A stretch of 64,000 nt of DNA from assembly GCF_016801865.2 (NCBI RefSeq), contig NC_068939.1, forward strand, positions 65,689,273-65,753,272, written 5' to 3'. Origin of the DNA: Culex pipiens pallens. Lineage: Eukaryota; Arthropoda; Insecta; Diptera; Culicidae. Position 1 is the stretch's first letter. Each line of letters starts with the position of its first letter. The notes under the pieces were generated by a model, which had not been told where the DNA came from, ran no database searches, and was given only the letters and a program-made list of their open reading frames with translations. Below, in pieces: positions 11,696 through 22,691 of this stretch. A program made the translations under genes and the position numbers.

Positions 11696-12895
11696 CCACA
11701 GAGTAATCCAGAGGGAGCAGTCCGAACAAAAGTCATTCAAATGTTTGGCTCCGTTACGGGTTTACCCTTTGGAATCATAGCAGCTAGTGGCGTTATGTTT
11801 GAGCGTTACCAGCCTGGTTAAGAAAATTTTTCATCATAGTAAACTCCGGTTTTTTCTACTTGACTTTGTTTTGACAAGTGCAAAGCTTTGAATAGCATTG
11901 GTTGTTGGAAATGTGTGTTCCTCTTTACAAAATTTATAAAAATAATCAATTGAGAATCAGGAGAAAAATCTTGAACTTTGTTTGCAGTTTGAATTGTTTG
12001 TAGAAAAGAAGAATGCTGTCGGTATTTGGGCATTCCTGGAGTCACTTCGTTAGCTCAAATTAATGGGGATGAATTAATAGCTGAGTCTCGAGTGCTCGTA
12101 GATCAATTTCGGTCTTATTGTGACAAAACATTTCAATTGGAATGACAAAAATACACATGAAAAACAATACATGTTTCTTCAGCATTGCATTTAGTCGTCA
12201 CTTCCATCAATAAAACTGACAATGTCTCTAATCACAGAAATGAGGAAAGTTAGACAAAGATGAAAACAACAAAACGTAATGTACCTCCAAAATTAATTGT
12301 TTCAACACATTCATATCTTTGTTGTTCCCTTGACGTTATTCGCCAAAAATTGCTGAAATTATCAGTTAGTTAGTTGTCCTAATTAACGAGCCTTTCAGCT
12401 ATAAACGCTGTTTCGGCTCGGCAAGAAACTATCAAGTAAATCCCAGTATTTGCCGATTTTGATAACAAGCCACGTAAAATTTGCTGTGTTGCACACGCTT
12501 CGGTCACAAGTAGAAAATTTGACTTCAATCGAATGGTGCACCGTAACAGGTTAGAAAAATAATCTCACACTTAAATCTCGTTAATGTTTTCGTGAAAATC
12601 TTTTTGGCCTTCTGTTTCATTTCTCCATTTTTTTCGTTATCAATTTATTCAATTCAATATTTAAGAGTCATCAGAGAAAATAACTTTGTTGATATCGGGA
12701 ATGTGACAATTTTTGACAACCTTACAATGTCATCTAGCCGACTAGATCGCTGTGCAAAAAATGTAACGCATTGAACATCAGTTTGCTCCGAGCGTTACGA
12801 CAAGCGACATTTTGCTGAAGGGGCGATGTACCACGATGTACCGCGTAACGCAACCATAAATTAAAAGCCAGTGCTCCCTCTGGATTACTCTGTGG
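11696..12895. mobile_element. 1.2 kb non-autonomous DNA element, TTTGA duplication
   Basis: The termini CCACAGAGTAATCCAGAGGG (left) and its reverse complement (right, ending at 12895) form an inverted repeat of about 24 bases. Both are flanked by TTTGA (11691-11695 and 12896-12900), a 5-base target duplication. Subterminal GCGTTAC/GTAACGC motifs occur on both sides. The inside has no long ORF, so it is a deletion derivative or MITE. Superfamily is not certain. Confidence 0.75.
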
Positions 12896-12935
12896 TTTGA
12901 CAGTTCATCACGGCGGCTTCGCTCTTGCAGTAGTA

Positions 12936-13316
12936 TTAGTGTGACGTGGGCTGGCTCGTTCTAAGGGTGGTATCCATCTCGTTAGAAAAATCAAATAGTG
13001 CGAAAGAAATAAAAGCAGTTTGCCAAGGAATATTTTTGGAAGTGTCATCAAACAGCGCCCATTTGATCTGATACTGGATATCGTGCTGAAGTAGCAGCTG
13101 ACCAAGAATTTCCAGCATATCTGTACGCCAGGATGTGAGTCGTGTAGGCAAGAATAAGATCAAGCTGCTCGTGATAGAGGCTTGTGAGCGCAGCTGGAAT
13201 TCGGGAGGCATACGACCAAAATAGGGGACGACTCCCGGGTGCTTAGTAAAGTATGTAAATCTTTCCCAGTTCCTGAGGGGAACACCCTTGAAGAGTATCG
13301 GGGTCGGCATTTGCAA
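12936..13316 (-). pseudogene. Unrecognised 126-codon open frame, possible remnant
   Basis: An open frame of 126 codons on the minus strand in a locally less AT-rich segment. It has no signal peptide and no domain I recognise; segments such as WERFTYFTKHPG and LLLQHDIQYQIKWALFDDT have a protein-like composition. There is no promoter or splice context, and both sides are transposon-derived, so a decayed retroelement or gene fragment is more likely than a working gene. Low certainty. Confidence 0.2.
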
Positions 13317-13384
13317 AGCGGATTCAGTGGCAGTTTCATTCTCAACTTAATGTTAACATGTTAAAGTTAATGTTAACATTCCAT

Positions 13385-13572
13385 AGGTCGCCTCCCTAAG
13401 GTGTCGTGATAAGATCCAGTTTGTGACGATACACTACATTCCCTTTACTAAGCAATCGATTCCAGAAGGGAAAAGATCTCCAGTTGTGTTGGTCCGAGCC
13501 GGGATTTGAACCCCGATCTACCGCTTACGAGGTGGAAGCGTTACCACTGGGCTACGTCAAGTGGTGCTTAGG
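13385..13572 (-). mobile_element. tRNA-derived SINE (tRNA-Thr-like head)
   Basis: The minus strand reads an A-box-like GTAGCCCAGTGGTAACGC, an anticodon loop TCGTAAG (CGT, Thr-like) and a B-box GGGGTTCAAATCCC at about 13501-13556, followed by a non-tRNA body. The acceptor stem is not intact. A tRNA-derived SINE or pseudo-tRNA. Confidence 0.55.
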
Positions 13573-13959
13573 AATACCGGGTGCTTAGGACTACCAGAAA
13601 CCAGAAACTTGGTGAGATCTATCCAAACTGCAATTTTGACAATTTGCCTTCTTTTCAACAATTATTAAATACGCGCTGATCTCTGTTTTGCCTGATGGGA
13701 TTGGAAGTTGAAAGATAGGTCGAGGACCCATCTGGTTCTTGTACTATGTCTAGGCGGGGCCAGACAATGCCCAATGACGTCGGAATTGGGCTGCTAGGAT
13801 CTCTGCCATTCTGAAATGGGACATTGGAAGCAGCGCGAGAGCTGTCACCACCTAATACCAGGGACTGAGATATGTTGTATCAGCATAAACCAAGTCTGAT
13901 ACAAACTGTACTTTCCCATAATTCCGCTGACGGCCAGCGGGTATTGGATTGGACCACAC
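13573..13959. other. Intergenic, nothing recognised
   Basis: Short spacer between the SINE and the start of a broken MITE. No coding or terminal-repeat signal. Confidence 0.4.
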
Positions 13960-15120
13960 ACACACACTGGAATCAGCCTTAAGCTTAATTGATTGGTTTG
14001 GTTTTCGTACAAGAATTCCTTTAATATTGTTGTGGATGACTTACTGCAGTTTGAAACATTTTTCAAATGTCTTGTAAAAAAATAACCAGCTTTTGTAAAT
14101 ATGCTCAATTTTGGTCTGAAAAAGAATAAAAAACTTAAAAGTTTCTTTCATATTTTACATATTCAACTCGTTTTATTTTGAACACACACGTTATGTTTAT
14201 ATGCGAAATTGATGTATCTTATTGAAAATCAAAAGGTTGGATGAATAAGAAACATTTCCAGAGTTTTTTTTTTTTTTTTTTGAAAAAGTTCAATAAACCA
14301 AATCGACGTCGTCGTGCTATCTTGTCGCACCCGCCATTTTGACGTTCCGAGAAAAACGCGTTTTAATGTTTGACCTTGAATATTAAAAAACGAGAGCACG
14401 CAATGTAAACAATAACAAACACGTTTTGTTTGGCTCACCATTGTGTGCATTGTCCCGAAGTTTGGTTGAAGTTGGTTGCTGGAGTCCCGAGTTATAATTA
14501 CAAATGTTTACGGTAGTCTAGCTTGTACGTGCGACAAACGCATCCTGACTTTCCTGACCTGAAATCCCTTTGGCCTTTTGTCGCACTTACATCAATTTTC
14601 ATGGAGTGACAAGATAGCACGACAAGATTGAAACTACTTTCATATGTAAAGTGACAAAAATGCACGGAGTTTTTTCGGTTTTTGTTGAATATCTCAAGAT
14701 TGAAATCGAATTTTGGGGATCTGTGAAGGTCAAAAGGTGAGGCATTGTGAGCTGCACAAAATGGCGTTCTTAACTCAATTTGGCCCAAAATGCACGTACG
14801 ACAAGTTAGCACGATGGCGACGAAATATTAATTTTTTGCTTTTTGGGTGTTTTTGAATACCCCTGAACCAACTCTAGATTTGTTAAAGAAGATTTGTTGT
14901 TTCTTTAAAATGTTGATTAGTTACCCCTAACATTTTGGAAATACCGGTTTAAAATATGTTTTTCAAACGCTTGGCATGTTTCTAAGAGTTCATCTGATTA
15001 AACAAAAATAGTAAAATGTTTAAGCTTTCAATTCATGCACAGCGTTCATAGTTTTGTGAGAAATTGATAGACTTTAAGCGATACAAAAAAGGGGATCAAG
15101 TCTCTCCACTCTCTCCTACT
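13960..15120 (-). mobile_element. Broken copy of the CTTGATCCCC MITE, interrupted
   Basis: The left part (CACTGGAATCAGCCTTAAGC onward) and the right end (GGGGATCAAGTCTCTCCACT at about 15091-15110) match the 1257-2208 element in the opposite order. The copy is split by another DNA element (14305-14823). A run of T at about 14264-14281 adjoins the break. Confidence 0.55.
14305..14823. mobile_element. 519-base DNA element, CGTCGTGCTATCTTGTCG termini
   Basis: Left terminus near 14305 (GACGTCGTCGTGCTATCTTG) and right terminus GACAAGTTAGCACGATGGCG form imperfect inverted repeats. Homologous material occurs at 5013-5325 and about 46390-46830. TGACCTTGA at 14371-14379 is the reverse complement of TCAAGGTCA. 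Non-coding. Confidence 0.6.
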
Positions 15121-15413
15121 ATTTGAAAATTTGATGACATTGATAGGAATAGAAATACAGTCAAATGTCGAAGTGTTAACGATTTCAAATTTAGTGACCG
15201 AAAGTAAGTACATTTTTTTATTCACCAAATTTAGGTAAATTTTGCAAAAAAAAAAAATCTGCTAGCAGCAAAAATAGCTTTGGAGTCTTTGGCCACAATT
15301 TTTACCAATAGGACTTTTCTGATCAATTAAATTTGAACCACGAACAACCAATTCTTTGCTCTCATTTCATAGTTTATTCTTAATCGTTAATATCACATTT
15401 CTTTTCTCAGTCT

Positions 15414-15880
15414 TTAATGATGGTGCTGGTACAAATTGGCGTAGCTTTCGGCATGTCCGTGACCGTGGTGTTCCTCACCACCCCCAAAATGATGACCTCC
15501 CTCCTCGTGGTGTCCATAGACCTGGGGATGCGACGCATGACCCACTCGCTTCACGTGGGCCTGGAATCCGTGGTGCTTGTCCGAGCTGTACTCCACAATC
15601 CGCTTGGTTCCGTCAGCTTCGTAGAAGCTGTACTGTCCCTTGACCACGTCTCCATCGCGATGCTCCCACTGATCCTTGTTGTCTCCAGTTTTGGAGTCCT
15701 TAACTCCGTACTCGAACTTGTATTTGGGGTGGGAATGGTAATCCTTGTGATCGTCGTATTCGGCACTGATAGCCAAAACTGCGATGGCAGCAAAAATGAT
15801 GGTGATCTATTTGGGAAATAATGTTGGAATTTGTTTGCTTGAGGTATAAAATTGTCTCTGTTGTTACAAACCTTAAACAT
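15414..15880 (-). CDS. CPR-3: RR-2 cuticular protein, divergent partner of CPR-4
   Basis: Minus-strand exons 15880-15872 (Met-Phe-Lys) and 15806-15414 (stop TAA), 65-base phase-0 intron, 133 aa. Signal peptide about 1-18 (ends AISA). RR-2 domain at about 29-97: HPKYKFEYGVKD, SKTGDNKDQWEHRDGDVVKG, then SFYEADGTKRIVEYSSDKHHGF. The His/Gly-rich C-tail (100-133) ends YANLYQHHH. From residue 42 to the end it is identical to CPR-4, while signal peptide and leader differ, which points to recent gene conversion. A polyadenylation signal AATAAA (reverse of 15373-15378) lies 36 bases after the stop codon. Expected to be secreted into sclerotised cuticle. Confidence 0.95.
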
Positions 15881-15922
15881 TGTTCTCAAATGCGACTTTA
15901 CCGTTCGACTAACTAGTACTAG

Positions 15923-15959
15923 ACTGGTGACTAACTTTGCAAGCAAATCGGCTTAAATA
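15923..15959 (-). promoter_or_regulatory. Core promoter of CPR-3
   Basis: On the minus strand, a weak TATA variant TATTTAA begins at 15959 and an initiator CCAGT lies at 15927-15923; spacing to the predicted start at 15925 is 34 bases, as in the other genes. Confidence 0.6.
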
Positions 15960-16443
15960 CCATACACAACAATCATCGCGATCAAAGAGCGGTAAAATAT
16001 GAGCAGCATATATGAAAATTTGCTCAGAAACGTTTTCGTAATTTCTTTCCCATTTAGCATGCACAGGGTTGCATTTCGGTGGGTGGATTTTATTTTTTCC
16101 AAAGAACAAGTGCAGCCCTCATAAACCGCGGAATGATTTGCGGCTTTTCGTCTTACACGGTTCTGCGCTTTTGAGTTTCAAGTTCGCTCACATACGAGCT
16201 TTTCCTTCCATTCATTCTTTGATCTCCTCCTTCATGGCGTTGTGGTTTCTACGGCGGAACACGGCCTGTGGTGGTGGTGGCGGTTGCTACTCATGCCAAA
16301 TGCCGCACGAAGGGATTAGGAAAAGGCACGGCCCAAGAACTAGTTAAGGCACGAACAGAATTGATCTTGGGCAAGGTTTACTGTTTTTGGTGGAATGATT
16401 TTCCAAAAATTTTAGCAATTCAGCAGATCTTTGAATTTGGATC
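15960..16443. other. Shared upstream region of CPR-3 and CPR-4
   Basis: The divergent pair is separated by this stretch of about 480 bases, which must hold the upstream elements of both genes. A GGTGGTGGTGGCGG run occurs at about 16268-16282. I recognise no transposon termini. Confidence 0.5.
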
Positions 16444-16480
16444 TATAAAACAGTCCCAGCTCATTCGGTCAAGTATCAGT
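16444..16480 (+). promoter_or_regulatory. Core promoter of CPR-4
   Basis: TATAAAA at 16444-16450, initiator TCAGT at 16476-16480, spacing 34. The leader is about 54 bases. Its position rules out the longer open frame that starts at 16268 as the coding start. Confidence 0.8.
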
Positions 16481-16531
16481 TTAAGTTCTTGCAGCTCACG
16501 GAACACACTAGTTACCATCAATCAACACAAT

Positions 16532-16921
16532 ATGAGCAAATTCGTCATTCTACTTGCCCTAGTAGCCGTCGCAGCCGCGGAGTACCACGAAGAGCACTAC
16601 GCCCACCCCAAGTACAAATTCGAGTACGGAGTTAAGGACCACAAAACGGGAGACAACAAGGACCAGTGGGAGCATCGCGATGGAGACGTGGTCAAGGGAC
16701 AGTACAGCTTTTACGAGGCCGACGGAACCAAGCGGATTGTGGAGTACAGCTCGGACAAGCACCACGGATTCCAGGCCCACGTGAAGCGAGTGGGCCATGC
16801 GTCGCATCCCCAGGTCTATGGACACCACGAAGAGGGAGGTCATCATTTCGGGGGTGGTGAGGAACACCACGGTCACGGACATGCCGAAAGCTACGCCAAT
16901 TTGTATCAGCATCATCACTAG
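16532..16921 (+). CDS. CPR-4: intronless RR-2 cuticular protein
   Basis: Single uninterrupted frame of 129 aa from ATG 16532 to TAG 16921. The beginning MSKFVILLALVAVAAA is a signal peptide. Codons 1-3 (Met-Ser-Lys) correspond to the Met-x-Lys mini-exon of the sister genes, so the intron after codon 3 has been removed exactly. RR-2 domain about 25-93, then the same His/Gly-rich tail as CPR-3 (last 92 residues identical). AATAAA at 16956-16961. Its own TATA and initiator show it is not a promoterless retrocopy. Secreted chitin-binding cuticle protein. Confidence 0.95.
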   Translation: MSKFVILLALVAVAAAEYHEEHYAHPKYKFEYGVKDHKTGDNKDQWEHRDGDVVKGQYSFYEADGTKRIVEYSSDKHHGFQAHVKRVGHASHPQVYGHHEEGGHHFGGGEEHHGHGHAESYANLYQHHH

Positions 16922-16961
16922 GATGATTGCGTCGTGGAGAAAGACTGTCTGATTGAATAAA

Positions 16962-17839
16962 TTAATATGAATGACATAAGCAGAATTGAGTAAAAAATAT
17001 TCTTTTGTAAAATCAAGATGACATCCCTTTTTATTCATGCTGGGCAATGTAGAGTAATGTCTGCCATGCAGCCACGTGCAGCTATCAATGATTAACCATT
17101 TAGAATTTATAGATTTGCGAAATTCGTATGTAGTTAGTGTATATGACAATTTTACATAGAAACCCAAGATATGACCAAAACACGATATTTTCAAACCTTT
17201 GGCTCAAATCTGAGGACAGATTTGAAAATGTATACTTTTCAAAGGAAAAGTGTATGGGACCACCCTAACGATATTTGAAAATTGTCCAACTGTATGTTTT
17301 TCCATGTATTTTTGTTCGCTGAATCTCAATCTGTCCTCAGATTTGAGCCAAGTTTAGAAAAAACATCCCTAAGTTTTTTCAGCGTTTGTAGTTCGCCTGA
17401 AATTTGGCATGCGCCATTCCGAGATATTTAACCCTCTACTGCCCTAATTTATTTTCGAATAATTTGAGCAAACTTTTGATCTGTGGAAAACTTTACTTCG
17501 CTAGTTATATGTTTTTTTTTCTTTTTAAGTATTTATATTTAAATTTATCTTGTTTAGTTTATGTTATTTATATTAACATTTATCTTGTTTAGTTTATGTT
17601 TGTTTCTGACAGTATTTGGCTTGTGCTAACACCTTTTGTCTTTTTAATTTTTTCATGTTTTTAAAGCCACATTTTCATTTTTTTGTTTGCTAGTTTTTCA
17701 CATGTTTTACTCGAGACCATTTTCATTTAAATTGTTTAAAATTGCTTAGAGGCATAGTCTGGGACAATACAAATAGTACGTTATACTTATTTTTACTTCC
17801 AACATCAAATTATTAGCTCTACAGCCTTGGCGTTCTCGA
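16962..17839. other. Intergenic with a short hairpin element
   Basis: Apart from the hairpin at 17201-17349 this is AT-rich spacer; the stretch 17500-17600 contains a partly duplicated TTTATCTTGTTTAGTTTATG segment. Confidence 0.5.
17201..17349. mobile_element. 149-base hairpin MITE
   Basis: A 22-base perfect inverted repeat (left begins GGCTCAAATCTGAGG at 17201, right is its reverse complement ending at 17349) encloses about 105 bases. Size and form fit a miniature foldback element. Confidence 0.55.
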
Positions 17840-18030
17840 TTGCGAGATTCCTACTCGAAACTAAGTGTCCGAAGGCTTGATTGTTGAGGCAATTGCAAAC
17901 CTCTTTTTACACCTTAGACCCGAGATTCGAACTGACGACCTTTGGATTGTGAGTCGAACTGCCTACCAGCGACACCAGCCGACTGGGTGAGAGGCAACCA
18001 CGCTTACCCCTACACCGCGGGTCCAGGCTT
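17840..18030 (-). mobile_element. Composite tRNA-derived SINE
   Basis: On the minus strand: an A-box region GCGGTGTAGGGGTAAGCG (about 18000-18018), then a second tRNA-like anticodon arm GACTCACAATCC and B-box CAGTTCGAATC (about 17925-17937). The second module resembles the head of the SINEs at 10440-10675 and 35231-35482, so two tRNA-like modules seem fused. Confidence 0.5.
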
Positions 18031-18979
18031 ATTTTTACATATAATATCGAAAAATTGAGTAAAAACAAAGCCAAAGTCGACCCCAGAAAAAAATACAAAA
18101 AAAAATGCAAAGTGACATGAAACAAATCACACCTCCAACCCTAAAAATTTCTTGAATTTTAAAAGTTCTTCTTAAACATCGAAAATCATTGAATAAATAA
18201 TTTTTGACTAATTTTTAGATCAAAACTCGCCTAAAGCGGGATTGGGTTGTAGAGAATTAAGTTTTAAAATTGCAATTTTTTTCAAAATTGCTGTAACTTT
18301 TGACCTTTTACTTCCTAATTGACCTGTCAAAAAATAAAAATTATAAAAGTTTGATTTTCAAATTACCCTTATCGTGAACCACCCTAATTTTCAACCAAAC
18401 AAAAAGTTGCCCCTTTCCATTTGTAATAACTCTTCTGAAGACACCAAAGCTCCAAAACTTCACAATTTTCCACTTAATTTTGCGATCTGGACCACTGTGT
18501 ACTATTTCTTGTTGACCTTGTCAAACTACCTTACAAAACAAGAGCATGCTCTCGCAAGAAAGTTCCTCAATCTTTCCATAAGCTATTTCCTAGGATGTCC
18601 CAACAATCTTACCATGACTCACCCATTTCGCTTCGTCACCCCGATAGAAAGAGAGAGAGTGTGTTGCCCACATTAGCACTGACCTTTGCAGCACCCAAAA
18701 GTGCAAATGACGGTCAATTGCCACCGCCAATCACCATTATACGGTGTAGCATGAAAATTGCTTTACGAAAAATAAAAAAGAAAATCTCCCACCTGACCCA
18801 CTCTGCCTGCTGCTTGCTATACCCAGCTTTGCATAGTGTGGCACGCCATCAAATGAAAAATGCCCACCGAAATTTTCATATGACCATCAAATGGTGACTA
18901 CCACCTTCGCGCCACATGATGATGCGTCCAAGTGATGAGAAGAAAGCTCACAGTTGAGTTGCGGAGTTGGCGCCGTGTG
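18031..18979. other. CPR-5 upstream region
   Basis: No gene found. The last 300 bases are less AT-rich and probably carry the upstream control region of CPR-5. Confidence 0.4.
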
Positions 18980-19016
18980 TATAAATATTCTGGTCAAATT
19001 CTGCATCATCATCAGT
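18980..19016 (+). promoter_or_regulatory. Core promoter of CPR-5
   Basis: TATAAATA at 18980-18987 and initiator TCAGT at 19012-19016 (start A19014), spacing 34; leader about 46 bases. Confidence 0.8.
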
Positions 19017-19059
19017 ACAGCTTCAGCAACTCAGCAGAACAAATCAACCCAACTTCAAG

Positions 19060-19456
19060 ATGTTCAAGGTATTATTAGCTAAAATTAACAATAAATCGCT
19101 TAGAATCACCCACCTTTTGAAATTTTCTAATCTTTACCTCAAATTCCCACTAACAGATCTTCGCCCTGGTTGCCTGCATGGCCGTCATCGCCGCTGCCTA
19201 CGAGGACGCCCACCCCAAGTACAAGTACGAGTACGGAGTAAAGGACTCCAAGACCCACGACCACAAGAGCCAGTGGGAGAGTCGCGATGGAGATGTCGTC
19301 AAGGGACAGTACACCCTGGATGAGGCCGATGGAACTCACCGCGTGGTGGACTACGCCTCGGACCACAAGGCTGGATTCCAGGCCCATGTCCAGCGTATGG
19401 GACACGCCGCCCACCCCCACGGAGAGAGCTACGCCAACATTGACCAGCACCATTAA
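19060..19456 (+). CDS. CPR-5: minimal RR-2 cuticular protein
   Basis: Exons 19060-19068 and 19157-19456, 88-base phase-0 intron, 102 aa, the shortest of the group. Signal peptide about 1-17 (ends IAAA), only about five residues, then the RR-2 domain at about 22-90 (HPKYKYEYGVKD, RDGDVVKG, DEADGTHRVVDY). The near-invariant TGD triplet reads THD (residues 36-38), an unusual substitution. The tail is short and lacks the Gly/His block, ending YANIDQHH. ATTAAA at 19537-19542 is a likely polyadenylation signal. A secreted cuticle protein consisting almost only of the chitin-binding module. Confidence 0.95.
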
Positions 19457-19542
19457 GGAGGGTGAACTGACCTTGTGTACCGTGTACATGCACTACTGCT
19501 AGCGAACAAATGGAAAAGAAATTATAATGACTGAACATTAAA

Positions 19543-20209
19543 CAGCGTCTGAGTCAACCTGAAAAAGTTGTGTTTTATTTATTGAAATGGTGGCATGAAA
19601 TTGTAAGAGAATTTCTCAATTTCGTTCAAGGTGATGATAACCATTCCCAAAAACTAGACACATCTGGCATTAATTGAAATGTTGGGCTTAATAACAACAC
19701 GACTCGATTTTAATCATTTGTTGGTGTTGAACAGCAATAACAAGATGTTTACACAAGTATATACACAACCAAATAACTTGATTGTCTTACATTGTTTTTG
19801 TTGCTGTTACAAGCCAGATCATTGCAGTTTTTCCTTGATGTTGCAACTCGCTTTAAAACACAATTGTACCTGCTGTAATGATAAATTTGTTACTAAGAAA
19901 AAAAAGGATTGTTTTAAAATAACTCGATCTTCACCGATTTCGAGCAAATTTGGAAAGAACGTTCATCTATCGATAGTTAAAAGAAATCCGAAGTTTGGGG
20001 CCGATTGGACCATCCCTGTTTCATTGGCACCCCCCTCTTTTTTGACGATTTTATTCGTTTACTCGTAACTTTTCAACTATTTGACCAGAAGATTTTCATC
20101 TAGTTGCATTGTATGGGAAATTGATTAAGGAGTTCATTAAAAATCAATTATCAACCCTCAAATGCCTTCCAATATTGTTTATTCGCAGTTTGGAAACTCA
20201 ACTTGCCAA
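19543..20209. other. Intergenic, nothing recognised
   Basis: AT-rich spacer with no domain, terminal repeat or splice signal that I can support. Confidence 0.45.
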
Positions 20210-20300
20210 CCTCCTGTGGCCGAATGGTTACGGGTTTCGCCTCATAAGCGGAAAGTCATGGGTTCTTCTCAGGGTGACAGCCTTAGGTTTAAGTTCAGAG
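20210..20300 (+). mobile_element. tRNA-like head of a SINE
   Basis: A-box-like GTGGCCGAATGGTTACGG at about 20216-20233, anticodon loop CTCATAA, and a degenerate B-box GGGTTCTTCTC at 20260-20270. The stems are incomplete, so it is a tRNA-derived SINE head similar in style to mosquito Feilai-type SINEs, not a tRNA gene. The 3' limit of the body is unclear (at most about 20460). Confidence 0.5.
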
Positions 20301-21878
20301 GTAGCAGCAACCGCCTAAATATAAAACGGTTGCTTCACGTGCTCTTCAAGCATAGGGGGATGGCGTCGCTATTTTTAAACCGCATTTTCCAATTTTTCAC
20401 ATCGAAACCGACTACTTTATCGACTTCATTTTGCTGGGTGAGATGGGAAGCCGTCTATTTTTAGACGATGACTCAGCACTTTTCCACTCTTGCACTTAAA
20501 AAAACCAGATGGCAGCACGATGTAACGCCACGTCCCTATGTGATCGATCATGGGATATTCCTTTGCGCCTCTTCCCAAAATACTTTCCTCGTGTCTTCGC
20601 ATGTAAATAATGCTCAGCCGATCGGTATTGCACTGCAGTCCAGTCGCATTGTCCAGATCAGAGCAAAGGAAACACCGCAAGAGTAGCGCCGCAAAAAGAC
20701 AATTGTCTTTACAAGACCCCGCGCGGCAAATAATAGCTGCTGGGAAGAGCTTGAAAAATGACACGAAAAAATTTTCACCGCGGTTCTAGCGATACAAAGC
20801 GCACAAGGCACAAGGAATGGAGTTTACAGCATCTGGATGGAACAGCACTTTTCCTCTCAATAGGAACTCTGTTATAGATCTGGAAATGCTTTTAAAATAA
20901 CAGTAAAAATGGGTAGCATGATACAATAGTCCTTGTAATCAGGATTCCGTGTCTTGATACTCAAACAGAAAAAAAGTCTCAAACTAAACCAAACCAACGC
21001 CGAGAAACAGCCCTTCAAAAATAAATTCTAAAAAATAAAACGCCTCCTCGGTCTTAGTGAATTTGTTTGAACAAATATAGCTATTTTAACATAATAGATT
21101 AATTCAAGATCTAATACATATGTGTAAAAAACAACAGAGTTAATTAATTTGTCTGCAGAATTGTTAACAAACTTTCCAAATCACGTTTTTTTTATTCGAC
21201 TTGCACTTAACATGGACTTAATGACATAGATCGCATCATTGATTCTTTTTTTGCAAATTTCCATAATATCTTCAAATCTGAGGAAATGATTTTATGGTTT
21301 GATGAACTCTTTTCAAAAAGCAATACTCTGAAAATACTCTTTATATGATGTTTTAAGTACCAAAAATCATTACAAATTATAGTTTATGTTTTGTTACATC
21401 GTTTCTGGCTTGGATCAAAAAAGGGGGCAAGGAAGAAAAAAAACATATAACGGTAATTTTGTATTAAAATGCTTAGACCATACAAGGTAAACGTAGATTT
21501 TATTTGAAGTCTTCCAACCTCGTCAAAATTTTCTCAAAAAACTAGAAAGCAAAAAAATATAACTTATTGGAACTAAAAATTTCATTGCAAAACCCAAATT
21601 AAAAATGTATTTTTGGATCACAGGAAGGAAAAAGACGTGAAACTTGGGAAAATAAATATTATCATGAATTGTCCACGAAAGGGGAACGGGGGGGGGGGGT
21701 CTGAGATTTCAAAAATGTGTTACGTGGTTTATGAATGGTCCCTTTTTTATAAAAGCATATCTGTAATAATAAACATAGCATTTTGTGACACTTTTTGCTG
21801 AATTTGTTTAAGGCTTTGAAAGGTATCATTCCTGGTTGGCCATGCGGCGGCCATGTTTGTAAAAGTAAGTCTTCTTCT
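20301..21878. other. Intergenic, nothing recognised
   Basis: The first part may be the SINE body. The remainder is AT-rich with a G run at 21690-21699. No supported gene. Confidence 0.45.
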
Positions 21879-22266
21879 CTGCCGTTTTACGGCGATATGA
21901 TGTATACGCCATCGAGGTGATTTTGCTGTAGACACGATTTTCTGTTTTTGTTCATTTTTTCAATTTAAAATGACTAATTTAAGGTCTGCTCTGTAGAAAC
22001 TGTTAAAAAGTACAATAAAAATGTGGCCCCTACAAAATTTCTTGTTTTTTTCCTATTCTCTACGATTTTAAACCACAAACATCATTTGGCCGAAAAAATA
22101 GCAATAAAAAATCACTACTTTTACTTCCCAATGATGTATGTATACATTGCTTGATCAAAGCTGGCTACTAGGCTGGCTATATTTTTTGTGCCAGCTATTT
22201 TGACAGCTGAGCGGATCCCTTAATACATTGTCCACGTGGATACTTTAGGGGAGGGGGAGGGTATTA

Positions 22267-22429
22267 GGGAGCGTTCTTTTATTACGTAACACAGTTGGGG
22301 GGAGGGGGGGTTGGAGGCCGTGTTACGCTCCATACAAAATTTTTAAAATTTGTATGGAAATTTTGTTACTAGTGGGGGAGGGGGTCTAAAAATCCGTTTT
22401 TTTGCGTTACGTAATAAAAGAACGCTCCC
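22267..22429. mobile_element. PIF/Harbinger-like MITE, copy 1
   Basis: Termini GGGAGCGTTCTTTTATTACG and its reverse complement, flanked by TTA at 22264-22266 and 22430-22432. A 3-base TWA duplication is the hallmark of PIF/Harbinger elements. The interior is a G-rich tract plus a palindromic CCATACAAAATTTTTAAAAT segment. Confidence 0.75.
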
Positions 22430-22540
22430 TTAGCGATTGTCTACGCTCCATAAACACATTTTTTTGCATGAACAATTGTCCACAAGGGAGGTGGGTGGGT
22501 TTAGAATTTTCAAAAAAGTATCTACGTGGATGTGGATAAG

Positions 22541-22691
22541 GTGTCATCCATTAAGTACGTCACATTAAAATTAGCCAAAATTTACTCCACCCCCCTTTGT
22601 CACGATTTCCCTATGCTTTTAACACGCAATGTCACGCTTACTCAAAACCCCCCTCTTCCCACAGAACGTGACGTACTTTATGGATGACGCC
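22541..22691. mobile_element. Short MITE, GTGTCATCCATTAAGTACG termini
   Basis: Left GTGTCATCCATTAAGTACGT and right ACGTACTTTATGGATGACGC pair as inverted repeats over about 22 bases with few mismatches, around a 100-base C/T-rich core. Confidence 0.6.

Noticed and set aside
12592..12774. 60-codon frame inside the 1.2 kb element as a transposase remnant
   Set aside because: Too short, no DDE/D or zinc-finger motif visible.
13500..13560. tRNA-Thr(CGT) gene on the minus strand
   Set aside because: A- and B-boxes are good but the acceptor stem does not pair and a SINE-like body follows.
16268..16531. N-terminal extension of CPR-4 (217-codon frame)
   Set aside because: The TATA box (16444) and initiator (16476) lie inside it, and the ATG at 16532 starts a perfect signal peptide.
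18513..18521. TGACCTTG upstream of CPR-5 as an FTZ-F1 site
   Set aside because: The first base of the consensus is wrong (ACAAGGTCA on the complementary strand) and the site is about 460 bases from the TATA box.
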